Origin: Prostheceraeus crozeri
Lineage: Eukaryota; Platyhelminthes; Polycladida; Euryleptidae
Assembly: GCA_907163375.1 (NCBI GenBank)
Contig: CAJQUW010000872.1
Coordinates: forward strand, 558,001 to 622,000
Direction of reading: 5' to 3'
DNA length: 64,000 bases
The notes under the pieces are model-generated. The model made no database searches. It saw only the letters and a program-made list of their open reading frames with translations, and was not told where the DNA came from. Shown here one piece after another: positions 11,463 to 23,175 of the stretch (position 1 is the stretch's first letter; each line of letters opens with the position of its first letter). Made by a program: the position numbers and the translations under genes.

Positions 11463-13415
11463 GTCGAACAAAATTCCAAAAGCTGCCAATGGCAATTTAG
11501 TGATACCGATGTTGGTAGATGAAAGCTTTTCCTGGTCGCATATTATTGTGTCCTTCATTCTGAGAATTTGCAATGTCTTAATCTCACGATTTATGCAATA
11601 GTTTTTGTGGTAATTCATCATGTTTTTCATGTGTTGACCGTGTCCATGTCTCAATTACTTGCGCTAGCTTTTTTCACTATGATTACATGGAAGACATCTG
11701 TTATGAATTGTAGTATCCCGTCTGTAATTGGGGCGAGACTAATCTCACTAGGTATACCGTAAATTCAATAAGTCATCCGCACGCGTTACACCCGACGTTG
11801 TTTTAGAATGTCCCATGGCAAGAGCTTTCCAAGTGAGCAAAGAGCACCAAGTGAGCACCAAGATGTGCAGGGATTTTCAAAGCTATTAGCAATGACGATA
11901 GATTCCTTGTAGGATGTTCTATGCAGGAATAACGACATGGAAGTTACAAAGTTTGAGAAATTATACCCACGTGTTCCGAACATTTAAATATCGCGCTGTT
12001 ATTCCTTATGGAGGTTACAAGAGCCTATTACAGTTGTTGGAATTAAACAAAAAGGAGCCTATGCCGTTGAGCTGCTTTTCAGGGCAACCAAGTGACCATG
12101 GAATTGCGAATTTTCACCATTGTGTTCCTGATTAGAGCTATAAAGGAAGCCAAAGTTTGTTGATGATTACTTCAGCTCTATACGATGGTGCCAATGTTGA
12201 TCAATGTTGCTACATCTTAACAAAATTTCGATCTATTTGAGAAGTGTGAGATGTTGATTCTGGTTTGACACTTAACATAATGCATGAATGTCAACTGTTA
12301 CATATAAACGATGACATTATATATTGCTTATTTGGAGTCATATTTCAACAGCTGCCTGTGATGGCAATGCTTTACCGTGGCAAGGCATAGATGTCAAGGA
12401 TGTCACTCTTTATGTGTGCTTTCCTACATTGCCAACGTCAGATTTTTATACAAGTGCATACACAATGCCTTAAGCGACAAGTATCGATCATTATCGATGT
12501 TGACCTACTCTCGTGTTTTGCAATTTTGCGATCACAAGTACGTGTTGACCGGTGCCAAATTTTCATTTGGCCGACCGACTATGCCTGTTTCCATGCATAT
12601 TTTTTTCTTTGCAATGCAATTTGTGTGTTGTTGGTGCTGTGATGTATCACTCATTTTGGGTTGCTGCAATTGCCATGGAGTATATAGCATGTTAGCATGC
12701 ATGTAAGTATACACTCTATCGTTATTGCCATGTGCATTTGCAGTTATCTCTCTTCTGAAATACTTGCCTATAGAGTAATGACGTTGTTGGAGAGAAGGTC
12801 TTCATCAAACAAAAGCAAGTTTGAGAATTATTTGCGAAAATGATGCTGACAAATGTGCATCCACGTGTGCATCCATAGACATGGAACATCAACACTAAGT
12901 GCCTTAGTGCTTACGGTTCGATGTCTCTGTGTGCATCATTCTTTATCCTTAAGAATGCATGATAGTTGGTAGGTTGGCGATGGTTTTTGCCATAGACATC
13001 GAACAACAAGAACTAGGCAACAACAACGATGTCTGTGGTTTTAGCTATATGGATTCATATAATTCGCACCAATTTTGTGCTATTCGCAGCACATGGACAT
13101 CAAACCAAATATCACTTTGTATTGTGGAGGTATGATCGATCATCATCATCAATCAACATGATCGCGCTACGTTCACATTAAATTTGGTGTTTAATAAAAC
13201 GTTCTTAATGTAATTTTTTTGCTTTAATTTTTCTCGATTGCTCACAAAAGCTTCTCATATGCCGTTTTAATTTAATACATTTTTCGCAAGCGTCGATCGA
13301 TCAGCCCCAGAAGTTGACGGTTTATCTTCCACTGAGAAGCGGCTAGTCGCCCTAACACCACTTGAATTTCAGTTAAATTATGCGAGATTTAGAGCTCATT
13401 TACCGCCACAGCTAG
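11463..13415. other. unassigned 2-kb segment of the large element
   Basis: I recognise no gene. An open frame at 12377-12706 (109 codons, Cys-rich) has no familiar motif. Between 12860 and 13070 there are two imperfect hairpins whose stems share CATAGACAT and GAAC. Confidence 0.35.
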
Positions 13416-13682
13416 TGTGACTGATTCAGTTTCCCTTTTGTCGTTTTGGATTAGCTGTGACTGATTATATTTCAAAATCTGTGATAAAATCCTCACATTC
13501 GCGCTTAGAATTACTCTGGTGTTCAAACTGAGCATGCTAGCGTCATGAAACTTCACCAGCAAATGTCATATGTTGTCAGCAATGCTCCATCCTACTTTTG
13601 ACTTGAACTGAAGCATATCAGAAATTCTGTGACTGATTATAAATTTTTTCAGTTTGACTGATTATACATTTTCCAGATTATC
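13416..13682 (-). repeat. right subterminal region and terminal inverted repeat
   Basis: It carries TGTGACTGATT at 13416-13426, TGTGACTGATTATA at 13456-13469 and 13628-13641, and TGACTGATTATA at 13655-13666. These are inverted copies of the motif at the left end. The terminal repeat ends at 13682 and is followed by CACAACTTTG at 13683-13692. Confidence 0.6.
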
Positions 13683-13692
13683 CACAACTTTG

Positions 13693-14919
13693 CCACCTTC
13701 CTCTGTTTAAGTGAAAAACTACTGAATGCCTTGTAGCATAGGTGTAAGAATCTCTGCATGCGAGATTTTTCGTATGTAGGAAGATAGATATGTCTTGAAT
13801 TGGAATTCTAGCTGTTAGTAGCCTTATCTACTGGTTAGTTGATCGAAAATGTGAAGTTATTTTCCCTTTTTTTTATTATTACATATTTAGTTATGCTTCT
13901 GATGTAAATTTTACAGTTTTTTGCAGCTATGTGTATAGTCGAGAACGCTATTGCGGTCTATGCAAAGTTTGGATGTCCAACTCGCATAAGTTCAAGAGAA
14001 GTCTACTTGTTAGTAAAATCTGAATTCTTCGAGTTAGCGAAATCTTGCTTACCTTGTTTGGGTTGTTTATATTACATCTCGTCCTTCTTCAGGATATCTT
14101 TTAGTAAAATTAGAATGAAAGAGTACCATTTGGCTTAAAATAGTGCTGTTGTTGTTCACTATGAACCACAACATACCGATGTTCTCTATGTTAGGCTCAT
14201 GGTAATAAAACGTGATCTTTGTATTAATAGTTCTGATTTTGAAACAAGTAGCTTTTACTTATTTACGGAGAAAATAAACATATTTGGGTTCTTAATTTTG
14301 TGCTCATGATAAATTTTGGATGACACTTCACTTTGTACATGTGATACATAGTTCAAGAGCACTGAAGAAAAGATCCAGTTTTTTCTTTCAACCCAAAAAT
14401 TATGATTTAGAAACATAGACGGTAGTTCAACATTTGTTATGACAGGTGCAGAGTTGAGAACTTCGTTGTATGTCCCTGGTTTTATCTTCCTCGATTAGTG
14501 GAAGAAATGTGTTAATCTTGTTCTTCAACAACAGGATGCATAACCGCTATGTTTGCTGACCGCTGCATAATCGCTGCTCAACGGAAAACATGCAATTTTT
14601 TTCATTATTCAATCAACTGGAATGTCGACAAACAGTTGCAATTTCTAACGTACGTTAATGCTATTGATTTGCTTACTTGGTTGCTCAAAATCAGACCGTG
14701 CACATAATTGATCAATTATTGAGCTATATGCAACAAAGAGTTTGGAAGGCATTTTTCGCATTAAATAAATTGGCGCCTGATTGACAACTATCTGTCCTCC
14801 TGTCAATCATAGCATTCTTCGCGTATTGGATGACACTGCTAACTGAAGCACAACAGAATCTTGTCGCAAATCCGGCTCGAGACATCTTTCAGTGTGATGA
14901 GTACATGCTTGATGAGTAC
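13693..14919. other. gene-free interval
   Basis: No supported gene or element. The first bases are the right copy of the 10-bp direct repeat; the last base and those that follow form the 9-bp duplication of the next element. Confidence 0.4.
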
Positions 14920-14928
14920 ATTTGAATA

Positions 14929-15376
14929 GGTAAAGTCTACTTTTGCGTGTATTAATTCATTTTGAAAATCTTATGTCTACCTTAGCGTGGATTAATTCAT
15001 CAAATTAAACTTTTAACACTAGACGTATTCATGACATCTGTTGCGAACACATAATAGAATTTTTCATTATTCAACCAAAAACGCCTTCATGTGAAAATAT
15101 GGAATGTGTATTTAAACGCGTCAGTCAATAGATGTATAATAATGATATAAAAACTTAGGTATGTTTGTAAATCGTTGATGCAACAAGCTCTATAGGTCTA
15201 AAAATCTAAATGCGATCTTTTTCGGGTTGGTTAATAACAAAATTACCACATCGCCTTGACTTGACGATCTTAATTTGAAAGTCTTGATAGATTGGATAGA
15301 TTTGATGAATTAATTCACGTGAAGGCAGACATAGGGTTTAATGTGTGAATTAATCCACGTAAAGGCAGACTTTACC
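14929..15376. mobile_element. 448-bp non-autonomous element, 9-bp target duplication
   Basis: Inverted ends of about 78 bp (14929-15006 and 15303-15376) start GGTAAAGTCT. Each end contains two spaced copies of a motif like GCGTGGATTAATTCA. A perfect direct repeat, ATTTGAATA, flanks it at 14920-14928 and 15377-15385. There is no coding capacity. A 9-bp duplication with long inverted ends is characteristic of Mutator-like elements, which is an inference from these features only. Confidence 0.85.
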
Positions 15377-15555
15377 ATTTGAATATCTTGAATCTTGATG
15401 AGCTCAAAACCAGCAAAAGATGTATTGGCGCATTGTTTAATGATGATTCCTAAGCTTGTAAGTGAACGGATAACCTTTTTTATCCGAGAATCGAATAAAT
15501 TTTTTTGAGCTGATAGCATCAGCTTTCATTTAAGCCCATGCATTCTAGCTTACGC

Positions 15556-16366
15556 CAGGGTTTCCGCTCTCCTGGAATTTCGAAAACTGTTTTATAGGGC
15601 TCTGGAGACTCCTGGAATTTTGAATTTTTACTTCATCACCTGGAAACTCCTGGAATTTTGTGATTATGGTAGATAAATGAAGGCATCTCTATTTGATCAA
15701 TAGAAGTTTTTGGTGATATTGTTTAGAATTTTATTGATATGTATTAGAATCACTTACATTCTCAGTTTTGCAGTAAAATAATTTTCCAGCTATGCAACCT
15801 AATTCAGACCTTTTTGCAAAGTCATTTGCTTCAGGAACTTAAATTAACGCTAATTTTCATTTCAGTCCAGTCTATGAAAGAAGCACCTCGTGCATTGGTG
15901 AACATTTTGGATACCGGCAGATTAGGATTTGAAATGATGAAATATGTCCAATCCTTTTTTATCAGATTGTTTGTCTTGATTTTGCGATCCATGTACTTAG
16001 CAACACCGAGGAGTTTTCATGGGTAGACCAAGTGATCAAAAGTACGTTTGAGCCACACTGAACCATCATACCCCGAGTTACAAACCGTTACAAATCATAA
16101 ATTTCTTATCAGGAGTTCATGAATTGTAAGGACTGGTGAGGTTCACTCGGCATTCGTATTAGGGCTGAAGTAGAAACGTAACGGTACATTAAAGCTATTG
16201 TATAGTCAGCTGCTTTATCACTTGCATATGTAATGCAAAGAACATGTTTTTGTTGTGTCACGAATTATGTAAAATCCGCTTGTAAATCTTATTTTGTAAA
16301 CAAACTAGAAAACTCATGGAAATTTCCTCAAAAGGAAAACGAACCTTGAGAACTGCGGAAACCGTG
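15556..16366. mobile_element. possible degraded hAT-type non-autonomous element
   Basis: The left end CAGGGTTTCCGC (15556-15567) is mirrored by GCGGAAACCGTG (16355-16366). The short phrase TCCTGGAATTT recurs three times near the left end. The 8 bp on the two flanks do not match, so the call rests on the inverted ends alone. Confidence 0.35.
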
Positions 16367-16374
16367 TTAAGTAG

Positions 16375-18982
16375 AAAAGAAGTTAATAAAGTTGCTGTGT
16401 TGAAACGGCTGCATTGACTTATCTCACACTTGCAGAAATCTGAAACGACCCAAGTTGTAAATAACTTGAATGAAGATGCTCAAAATCTTGTTCAAATTCA
16501 AAAGATATCATGCGTTGACAAACTTATTAAAAAAATTGATACAATGGCAACAATCAAAAATTCGCATTTTGTGTGGTTCCTTTTGTGGGCTGTAAATATA
16601 ATGACCTACATTACTTATCTTTAAATTTACTGACCACAACTAAGCGGACATGAAATAATTAGTTTGCCAAATTAACAAATGAAGCATAAATCTTTTCACG
16701 TGGTATTAAGTTTATACTGACCTTGTCCTTCAATAAATAAGATGCGTTTTATGTTTTTGAGCGACAATTTTGCGATGGATCTTATTCGTGGCGTATCCTT
16801 TTGTACCTTGACGCAACATTGACACTCATTCATCATTACATGTAGTTAACTGATGGATAGATGATGCTGTCAGTCAATTTTGATTGAAAAATTCAGTCGT
16901 CTTCATGCTGAAATCCTGTGTCAAAGAGAACCTTCAATTTTTATAGGGCCTTACCACCACAACTGACCCCTTTTGAAATTGAAAAACATGTCAAAATAAT
17001 CTATGGAACACGAGGTTTCATCTGATATAAGGTTTTTTTCAATTGAACTATGTCTTTCATTTGAAAATTACGTTTGAAAATGGGTTGACATTTTTGTGCA
17101 ATTATTTATTAAACAGTCTACGTAATTATTAGTGCCCAGCAGTCCCGACATCGTGAAAATGTATATTAGGATTTTGTTCTTAACAGCGATGAATCATGTT
17201 GTAAGAGTTATATCTTTGAGGTTGGTAAAAGAGTGTTCAAAATCAATGGGAAAATTTTTAATTGTACATCCTTGCACTATTGACAAACTGTTGGTCCGGC
17301 AACATCATATAAGAAATACGAAGTGGTATCTGGCATGGTAAGATATGTCCTCATCTATAAATATGCTAAAGGATGTTCCTTCTGGGAATTCCTTCCGATA
17401 AGAATTTCAGTGAAAAAATGCCAAAATGCCTTCTGTTTCTAGAAGCTTTATATTTACCTCTGTGTCAGAAGGTCCAAAGTATGTAATTCAATTAGAACAG
17501 AATATTTCGGAAACAGAAAAGATAGCCATGGGTTCAAATTTTGGTTATGCATCGTTTTCGGTAGCAAATGTGCATATTAAGCATCTTCCTTTGCTTTTCA
17601 TCCAACATGTTTTGTTAAAAAGTTTCAAAAATCTATTCCTCACAGCATTATTCTATTCTGATTTCTTTAGTAGCCTGCTGCAGAATTAGCTGACCACAAA
17701 ACTAATCAGATCCTTAATGTGGCCCGCTGCCAGAAACGTTTGCCCACATTTGAGCAAGATGGTTCGCTTCACATGCAACATGTAAAACTTGCAAGTTACA
17801 AGTCATGACATACATGCGCATTTAGGGGAAAATTACTTTCTTTGTCCATTGCCGGTCTCTTACAAAATTTGTTTCATGACTGGCTAACAGTTTGTCTGCT
17901 TGAAATACAGAGCATAGTACAACTAGTATTTAAGCCTCACATTTGACAAGCAATCATGAAGGTCAATCTTTTTGCAAATTTCAATTTCCAACAAGTAGTC
18001 ATGTCTTAATATTTGTTTATTGTAACGTAAGTTGTTAATTGTCACCATATCTTGACATCCAATCCACTTTCTGCTACGTTTTTAATTCACCACTTTCCGC
18101 GACTACAATTTTTCAACTGCACAAGTTGTGTCTAGTTGCACGTTAAAAAAGCCTGGAAACTCTACAATTCTATAAAAGTTTGATTATTTCAGAGAAAACA
18201 GAAGTTACTCCGAAGAGAAGCTACAGAAGAGAAAATAGAGTTCAAAATACAGAGAAACACCCACAAACCTTTTCCATGAAGACCACGTTATTCCATATAT
18301 GGAAGGGACGCGACATGGAGATCCCATGGGTCCTCTGGGATTTTCCATAGCTGTGTATCCATTGATAAGAGTTCTCACCAGCACTGTTGTATCAGCGCCT
18401 GGTATCTGCATGGCGGATGCCTGATAGGTGCCACCGATCAAGTATGCAAAGATTTGAAAACAATTGTAAGTCGGCAAAAGGAATGTAGTGTCATTTAATT
18501 TACCAAAGTATGAAATGCATGATCCTCTCAATCTGTGTAATTCTACCACTGAAACTGTCTTTCATAGTATGAGAAGAATATTGTATTCTGACGCTACCCT
18601 TTTAAGATCTCTGTTCCTTCAATGTTCTGAGGCGTTATTTGATGTGAAGGTGAGAGACATGGGTAATGTTGTTGACCGCCTGCGTGACATTGAGTCACAT
18701 TTTTGGGCTTGTATTCTAATGTTTTTGTACATATCACAAACACATCCCTTTTATCAATTGCCACATCTTGGAAAGGAAAATAAGTATCAATTGCCGAGAT
18801 CTTTCGCTGATTCTTTTCAGAGGCATACATGAAAACTGGATGGTAACATAGCTTGAAAAGTTTGCAACAACTGAACAAATTTCATGAAATGACGCCGCTT
18901 CAAGCAATAGCATCAATGAAATGCCGTAATAAAATTGTCAATACTACTATTGAAGTGAATAAAGTGACCATTAAAATCAAAG
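16375..18982. other. gene-free interval
   Basis: No gene recognised. Open frames at 17426-17689, 18205-18549 (-) and 18488-18832 (+) have no familiar motif, and the last two overlap on opposite strands. Confidence 0.35.
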
Positions 18983-18991
18983 ACAGAAAAG

Positions 18992-20864
18992 CAAGGATAT
19001 CTAGATTGCTACAGGAGGCGAAGCTGACACTCGGCGCACTCATTCTTTTTACATAAGTAGGCGGACGATTACGACAGATGCTAGGGTCGTAAGACGTTTT
19101 TTTACCAGTGCATGCGTGTGCTATGATTGCAGTTATCGACCGATCGAGTATATGACTCGACACCGCAGCTGCATGCTTTGGTGACCCGATCGGGGCGTTG
19201 TCAAGACAACCTGCCATTGTCTATTGATATAGGGGGAATTTACAAGCAGTCGGCTGTGTTTTTGCGCGCGATTGCTTGCCTTCATCTACGACACAACAGT
19301 CAAGGCGTCGTTCGGCAAACCTATTATCCTCTTCGTTTGTGCCAGTGGTTGGTGTGTTCTGTATTTCCGATTTTGGATTGACATACAACTGCTGTGTGCC
19401 ATGTTGCGCAAAACGATAGGACGAGAAATGCTTAGGTTCCGTACAGGTGACCGAGTTGAAGTATGGTCATTAGCGATAAACTGGCAAAACTTCACCATTA
19501 CGAGCTGTTCTCGAGTATGCGGTCTACGTTTTCACTCTTCGGATTGTGTCAACAAATCTGAGGATTCACGAATCAACGATTCTGAGCAACATCACAAGGG
19601 GTTCAGAAATATCTACCTTATGAATGTTTGTAGCTTGCTGATTATTGCAGAGCTGCGTTTTAAAAATTATTAGTGTTGGTCCTAGTAGCCATTCTTCAAA
19701 TCAAGAACTAAGATGATGTTTTACCATATTTTCGCCGTTGACTTTGTCAAGGTTAATGATGAAATGGACAGCATACATAAGATTTTCAACAACTTGCATG
19801 TAGCCTCATTTGTGTACAATGTTTTAAATTGATCACACTACACATAGGCCTTAGAAAAGTAATATAGAAATAGGAAACTATCATGCGTAGAAAACTTGGA
19901 CTTAGCTACTGGCATGAAACATACACAAGGCGATTAAGAAACAAATGATAATAGTTTTATTCTAATTTATTATTCCCGTAAATGCATAAAGCAGCAAGGC
20001 AAAGCCAATTTACAGCAAGGAAGTGTACAAATTAATGTCAACATATTGGTTAAGCAAAAAAAAATATGTAGGCCTACCTAGTATGTCATTATATTTGACA
20101 TCTATGACATAGAATCGGACATCTCTCATCCTTTGTAGCCGTCTCTGATAAATAGGGCCTAAGGCTTCAGTAGCTTTTCTATGGTACGAATATAGTGAAT
20201 TAGTCGAATAAATTTCCATTCAAATTGACAATTGTTAGTTGTTTGACAACATAAACGTAGAAGTCAGCATCAAGTCAATTTGAATAGAAAATTATTTTAC
20301 ATCTAGATGTCCGTGATATATGCAGTCTAAATTATAAGTGAATTTTTGAATTTTCAATAACTGCTCAAATCTATTTGTGATGTCCATTCCTCATTTACCT
20401 TGATAAAGCCTACGGCGAAAATTTGGTAAAGTAACTCGAGGAAGATCAGGATTACCAGGTTAAACACTTATTTTAAAAAGGTCTTTTTCCAGGACAACCC
20501 AAAAATTTAGCCTTCATTCATCGTCATTCAGTCTCAGGAACGATCGTCGAGATCTAGCGCTTGACATGCCCACAAAGCGCGGTATTGCAAAAATGTCTTA
20601 ATAATGCCTTGTAAAGATGTTTGATTTCCTTCGAAATTGGCAAAACTCGAACAAGTACTTTTAACTAAAGGTTTAATTTTCGATATTCCCGTAAACCAAA
20701 TGTGATGAAATTTGAACTGGGTATTAAAGATGCGTTAAAAAATTAGCTTACTATCTTTAATACTTTATGAACAGCATCCAAAAATGCGTAAAATAGAATC
20801 ATCCGCCTACTTATGTAAACAGTGAAAATGAGTTTCGCCTTATGTAGCAATCTAGATTTCCTTG
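18992..20864. mobile_element. 1.9-kb non-autonomous element, 9-bp target duplication
   Basis: Inverted ends of about 70-80 bp begin CAAGGATATCTAG on the left (18992) and CAAGGAAATCTAG on the right (minus strand from 20864), and both include TTTACATAAGTAGGCGGA. The flanks carry a perfect 9-bp direct repeat ACAGAAAAG (18983-18991, 20865-20873). Interior frames (for example 19272-19673, 133 codons) are not recognisable as a transposase. A Mutator-like affiliation is inferred from the duplication length and long inverted ends. Confidence 0.82.
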
Positions 20865-20891
20865 ACAGAAAAGAAAGAGAACACGAGAAAA

Positions 20892-21140
20892 TTAAGGCCT
20901 CACTGACATATAGGCTTTTGAAATGTCCTGTATCTTTCGTCTCAGGAGTGAGGCTGCCTTGTCGCCAATGAATGGCGCCTTGAGAAAGACACGCTTCTTC
21001 ATGAGTCTTGATTTGATGTGCGAAAGATCGTCATGTAGCGTACCCGAAGAGGAAATACGTTGATCTCTTGTTGCCAGATTGCGTATAAAATTCTCTTTAT
21101 ATACAAAGGGCACGAAACTGTGGTAATTCATTTGCAAATC
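20892..21140 (-). pseudogene. PLE, region after the reverse transcriptase
   Basis: The minus-strand frame reads YKENFIRNLATRDQRI and then KAPFIGDKAASLLRRKI. This corresponds to the conserved stretch in PLEs just after the RT, where the family typically has LPFVG-x-x-S and a basic helix. It is cut off upstream by the LINE tail near 21143. Confidence 0.55.
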
Positions 21141-21250
21141 AAGTATGAATGAATGAATAAAGAATTTATTTAAAAGAAGGCATATGCAAAGTAGCTTCAA
21201 GGCCAACGTACAATAAGTAAAAAGACAGCGTGCAAGACACATTAAGAATT

Positions 21251-21829
21251 TCATGCAAGAGTACACTCAGTTATCAGCAATTCTTTTAAAAACTTCTTAA
21301 AACACAAGACAGAGTTCTGTGAATGGACGGATGATGGCAAAGTGTTCCAAGTTGTCGGGCCACAGACTAAAAAGCTCCTGCTTCCGAATGTTTTCAATTT
21401 TGTCCGGGGTACATTCAATGCACCAGAAGCAGAGGAACGAAGGCGTGAGAGTTCCGGTAACTCACTTATGCGAACAAGCAGATCAGCGAGGTACACTGGG
21501 GCGCAATTATGCAGACATTTGTAAACAATCATTGACACATGATGGTCAATGCTCTTCCCAACCACCAACCAACCCAATTCATTGATTGTTGAAGTAACGT
21601 GGGCAGAACGTGGTAGATTCGCTACTAAGCGAGCAGAGGTATTGACGATGGCCTGCAGTCTCCCCTGTTGAACTTTAGTGATGCCATGTAGGACGCCAAT
21701 ACAATAATTGAGTCTCGAAAAAACAAAGGCTTCCACAAGACTTTTTTGCCAATGGTCTTGTGATGGATCGGCGCACTGTTCTAATCTGTCGCAATGCACC
21801 AAAGCAGACTGCCACAGTTCTCGACACAT
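21251..21829 (-). pseudogene. LINE C-terminal domain
   Basis: This is a 192-codon open stretch with the typical L2/CR1 tail: SRLNYCIGVLHGI, then LQAIVNTSARLV, NELGWLVV, APVYLADLL, VPRTKLKTFGSRSF, TTWNTLPSSV and FKKFLKELL. It continues the LINE polyprotein in a different frame from the preceding RT block and ends about 105 bp before the repeat tail. Confidence 0.85.
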
Positions 21830-21849
21830 ACTCAGAAAAAGACAAAGTT

Positions 21850-22143
21850 TTAGTCAAGCACAAAACCAAGGTAGCGAAAAGATGACACAGGTTTAATGAG
21901 ATCATTACCTATCTGAATAGTCTTATTATAGTCATCAGACTTCAATTTGCGTGAAGTGCCGCACCACATGAGGTAAGTCTTATTCGTATTTAACAATAAT
22001 CTATTTTGTTTTAACCACATGTCAACTGATTCGATACAACAAGAAATTTTGTTGGACAGACTCCTCTCGTTTCCTGACTAACAATTTCCAAAAATCAGAA
22101 TGTCGTCCGCAAAAACATGGATGGAAAGCTTACAATTCTCAAC
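21850..22143 (-). pseudogene. LINE reverse transcriptase active-site segment
   Basis: Minus-strand translation includes VFADDILIFG, the RT catalytic FADD box, followed by NRLLLNTNKTYLMWCGTS, the usual LxxNxxKT segment. In-frame stops interrupt it, so it is not part of a longer open frame. Confidence 0.8.
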
Positions 22144-23175
22144 TCAAGATATGACATCACTAGAATACAAGGAGAAGAGAATCGGCCCGAGCACTAAGCC
22201 CTGGGGTACGCCACTGGACACGTAAGATGTTGTTGATGCGGTATTTCGATATCTAATGTAACGATACTGAGTCATGATGTATGATCTGATCCATCGACTG
22301 ACAGCACCCACAAGACCATAAGAACTCTCCAATCGTCGAAGTAGAATACTGTGATCCACAGTGTCAAAAGCCGAAGATATATCGAGGGCAGCAATGAGAT
22401 TCACGTTTCCATTGTCAATCGATACAAGCAAGTCATTTGTGACCTTGGTGACTGCGGTCTCAGTTGAATGAAGTCTTCTAAAAGTCGATTGATTTGACTG
22501 AAGTAAATTACTACCATCCAGGTAAGTCATCAACTGATTGAAGACTAGACGTTCTATGAGCTTAGAAAGAACAGGTAAATTGACAATAGGTCTGTAAGAC
22601 GATATGTCATCCACATTCTGTTTGCCCTTCTTCAGCACTGGAGTAACACAGTTAGTCGCCAATGAGCTCGGGAAAGCACACTCAGTAAAACAGAGGTCTA
22701 CCATGCATGTCAGAAATGGTGCAAGCAAATCAATGCAATCTTTCAATACCTTCGTCGGAATGGGATCGGAGTTTGACTGCTTGTTCGACAATGAACAGAT
22801 GACTGAAGTCAGATCGGATGGCGTGACTTCCACAAACTCGCACAATCGGAAATCAGTCGAAGGTTCCTCAGAAGGCATTTCACTGTATTCCGCTGTTGCA
22901 TCATTGACCGTATTTAGCTTGTCCTCAAAGTAACGATGAAATTGAGAAGCATCTATGGCTTCAGATGATGGTTTCCTACCACGACCGAGAAGAGTATTCA
23001 CAGAATTCCATAGGTGACGAGGCTGACTGGACTCACTCTGGATCTTATTCTGCCAAAAATACTCTCGTTTGGATCTCAAGATTTGTCTATATGCAGCTTT
23101 GCATTTTCTCCATGCATCGGTAAGAAAGGCATAGTCAGCATCTGTGATAGAGACACTTAGTACACACCGCTCCAC
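22144..23175 (-). pseudogene. LINE reverse transcriptase, N-terminal and central part
   Basis: This 343-codon stretch begins in the linker (WRKCKAAYRQILRSKREYFW), continues through PIPTKVLKDC, ISSYRPIVNLPVLSKLIERL and ALDISSAFDTVDH (the first catalytic Asp), and ends at SGVPQGLVLGPILFSLY. These are the successive RT motifs of the L2/CR1 group. A frame change of one base class separates it from the endonuclease part, which it overlaps by 19 bp, and a stop just after the GVPQG motif separates it from the FADD box. Confidence 0.9.

Larger units (their letters stand above)
1012..13682. mobile_element. 12.7-kb inverted-repeat element with internal satellite
   Basis: The ends are inverted copies of each other for about 50 bp. 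The left begins G-TAATCTGGAAAAT at 1012; the right, read on the minus strand, begins GATAATCTGGAAAAT at 13682. Both continue into two spaced copies of TATAATCAGTCA. The direct repeat CACAACTTTG flanks it at 1002-1011 and 13683-13692, as expected for a 9-10-bp target-site duplication. That size suits the Mutator-like (MULE) superfamily, but no transposase is visible. Inside, from the left, are a 20-copy 172-bp satellite, a 433-bp arm, a 5.4-kb middle with older transposons, the inverted arm, 3 inverted satellite copies and 2.2 kb of unassigned DNA. It would be non-autonomous. It could instead be a chance association of inverted duplications, but the flanking repeat argues against that. Confidence 0.6.

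Noticed and set aside
18205-18832. Overlapping 114-codon frames on opposite strands
   Set aside because: No recognisable motif and no splice context. At most one could be real, and neither can be supported.
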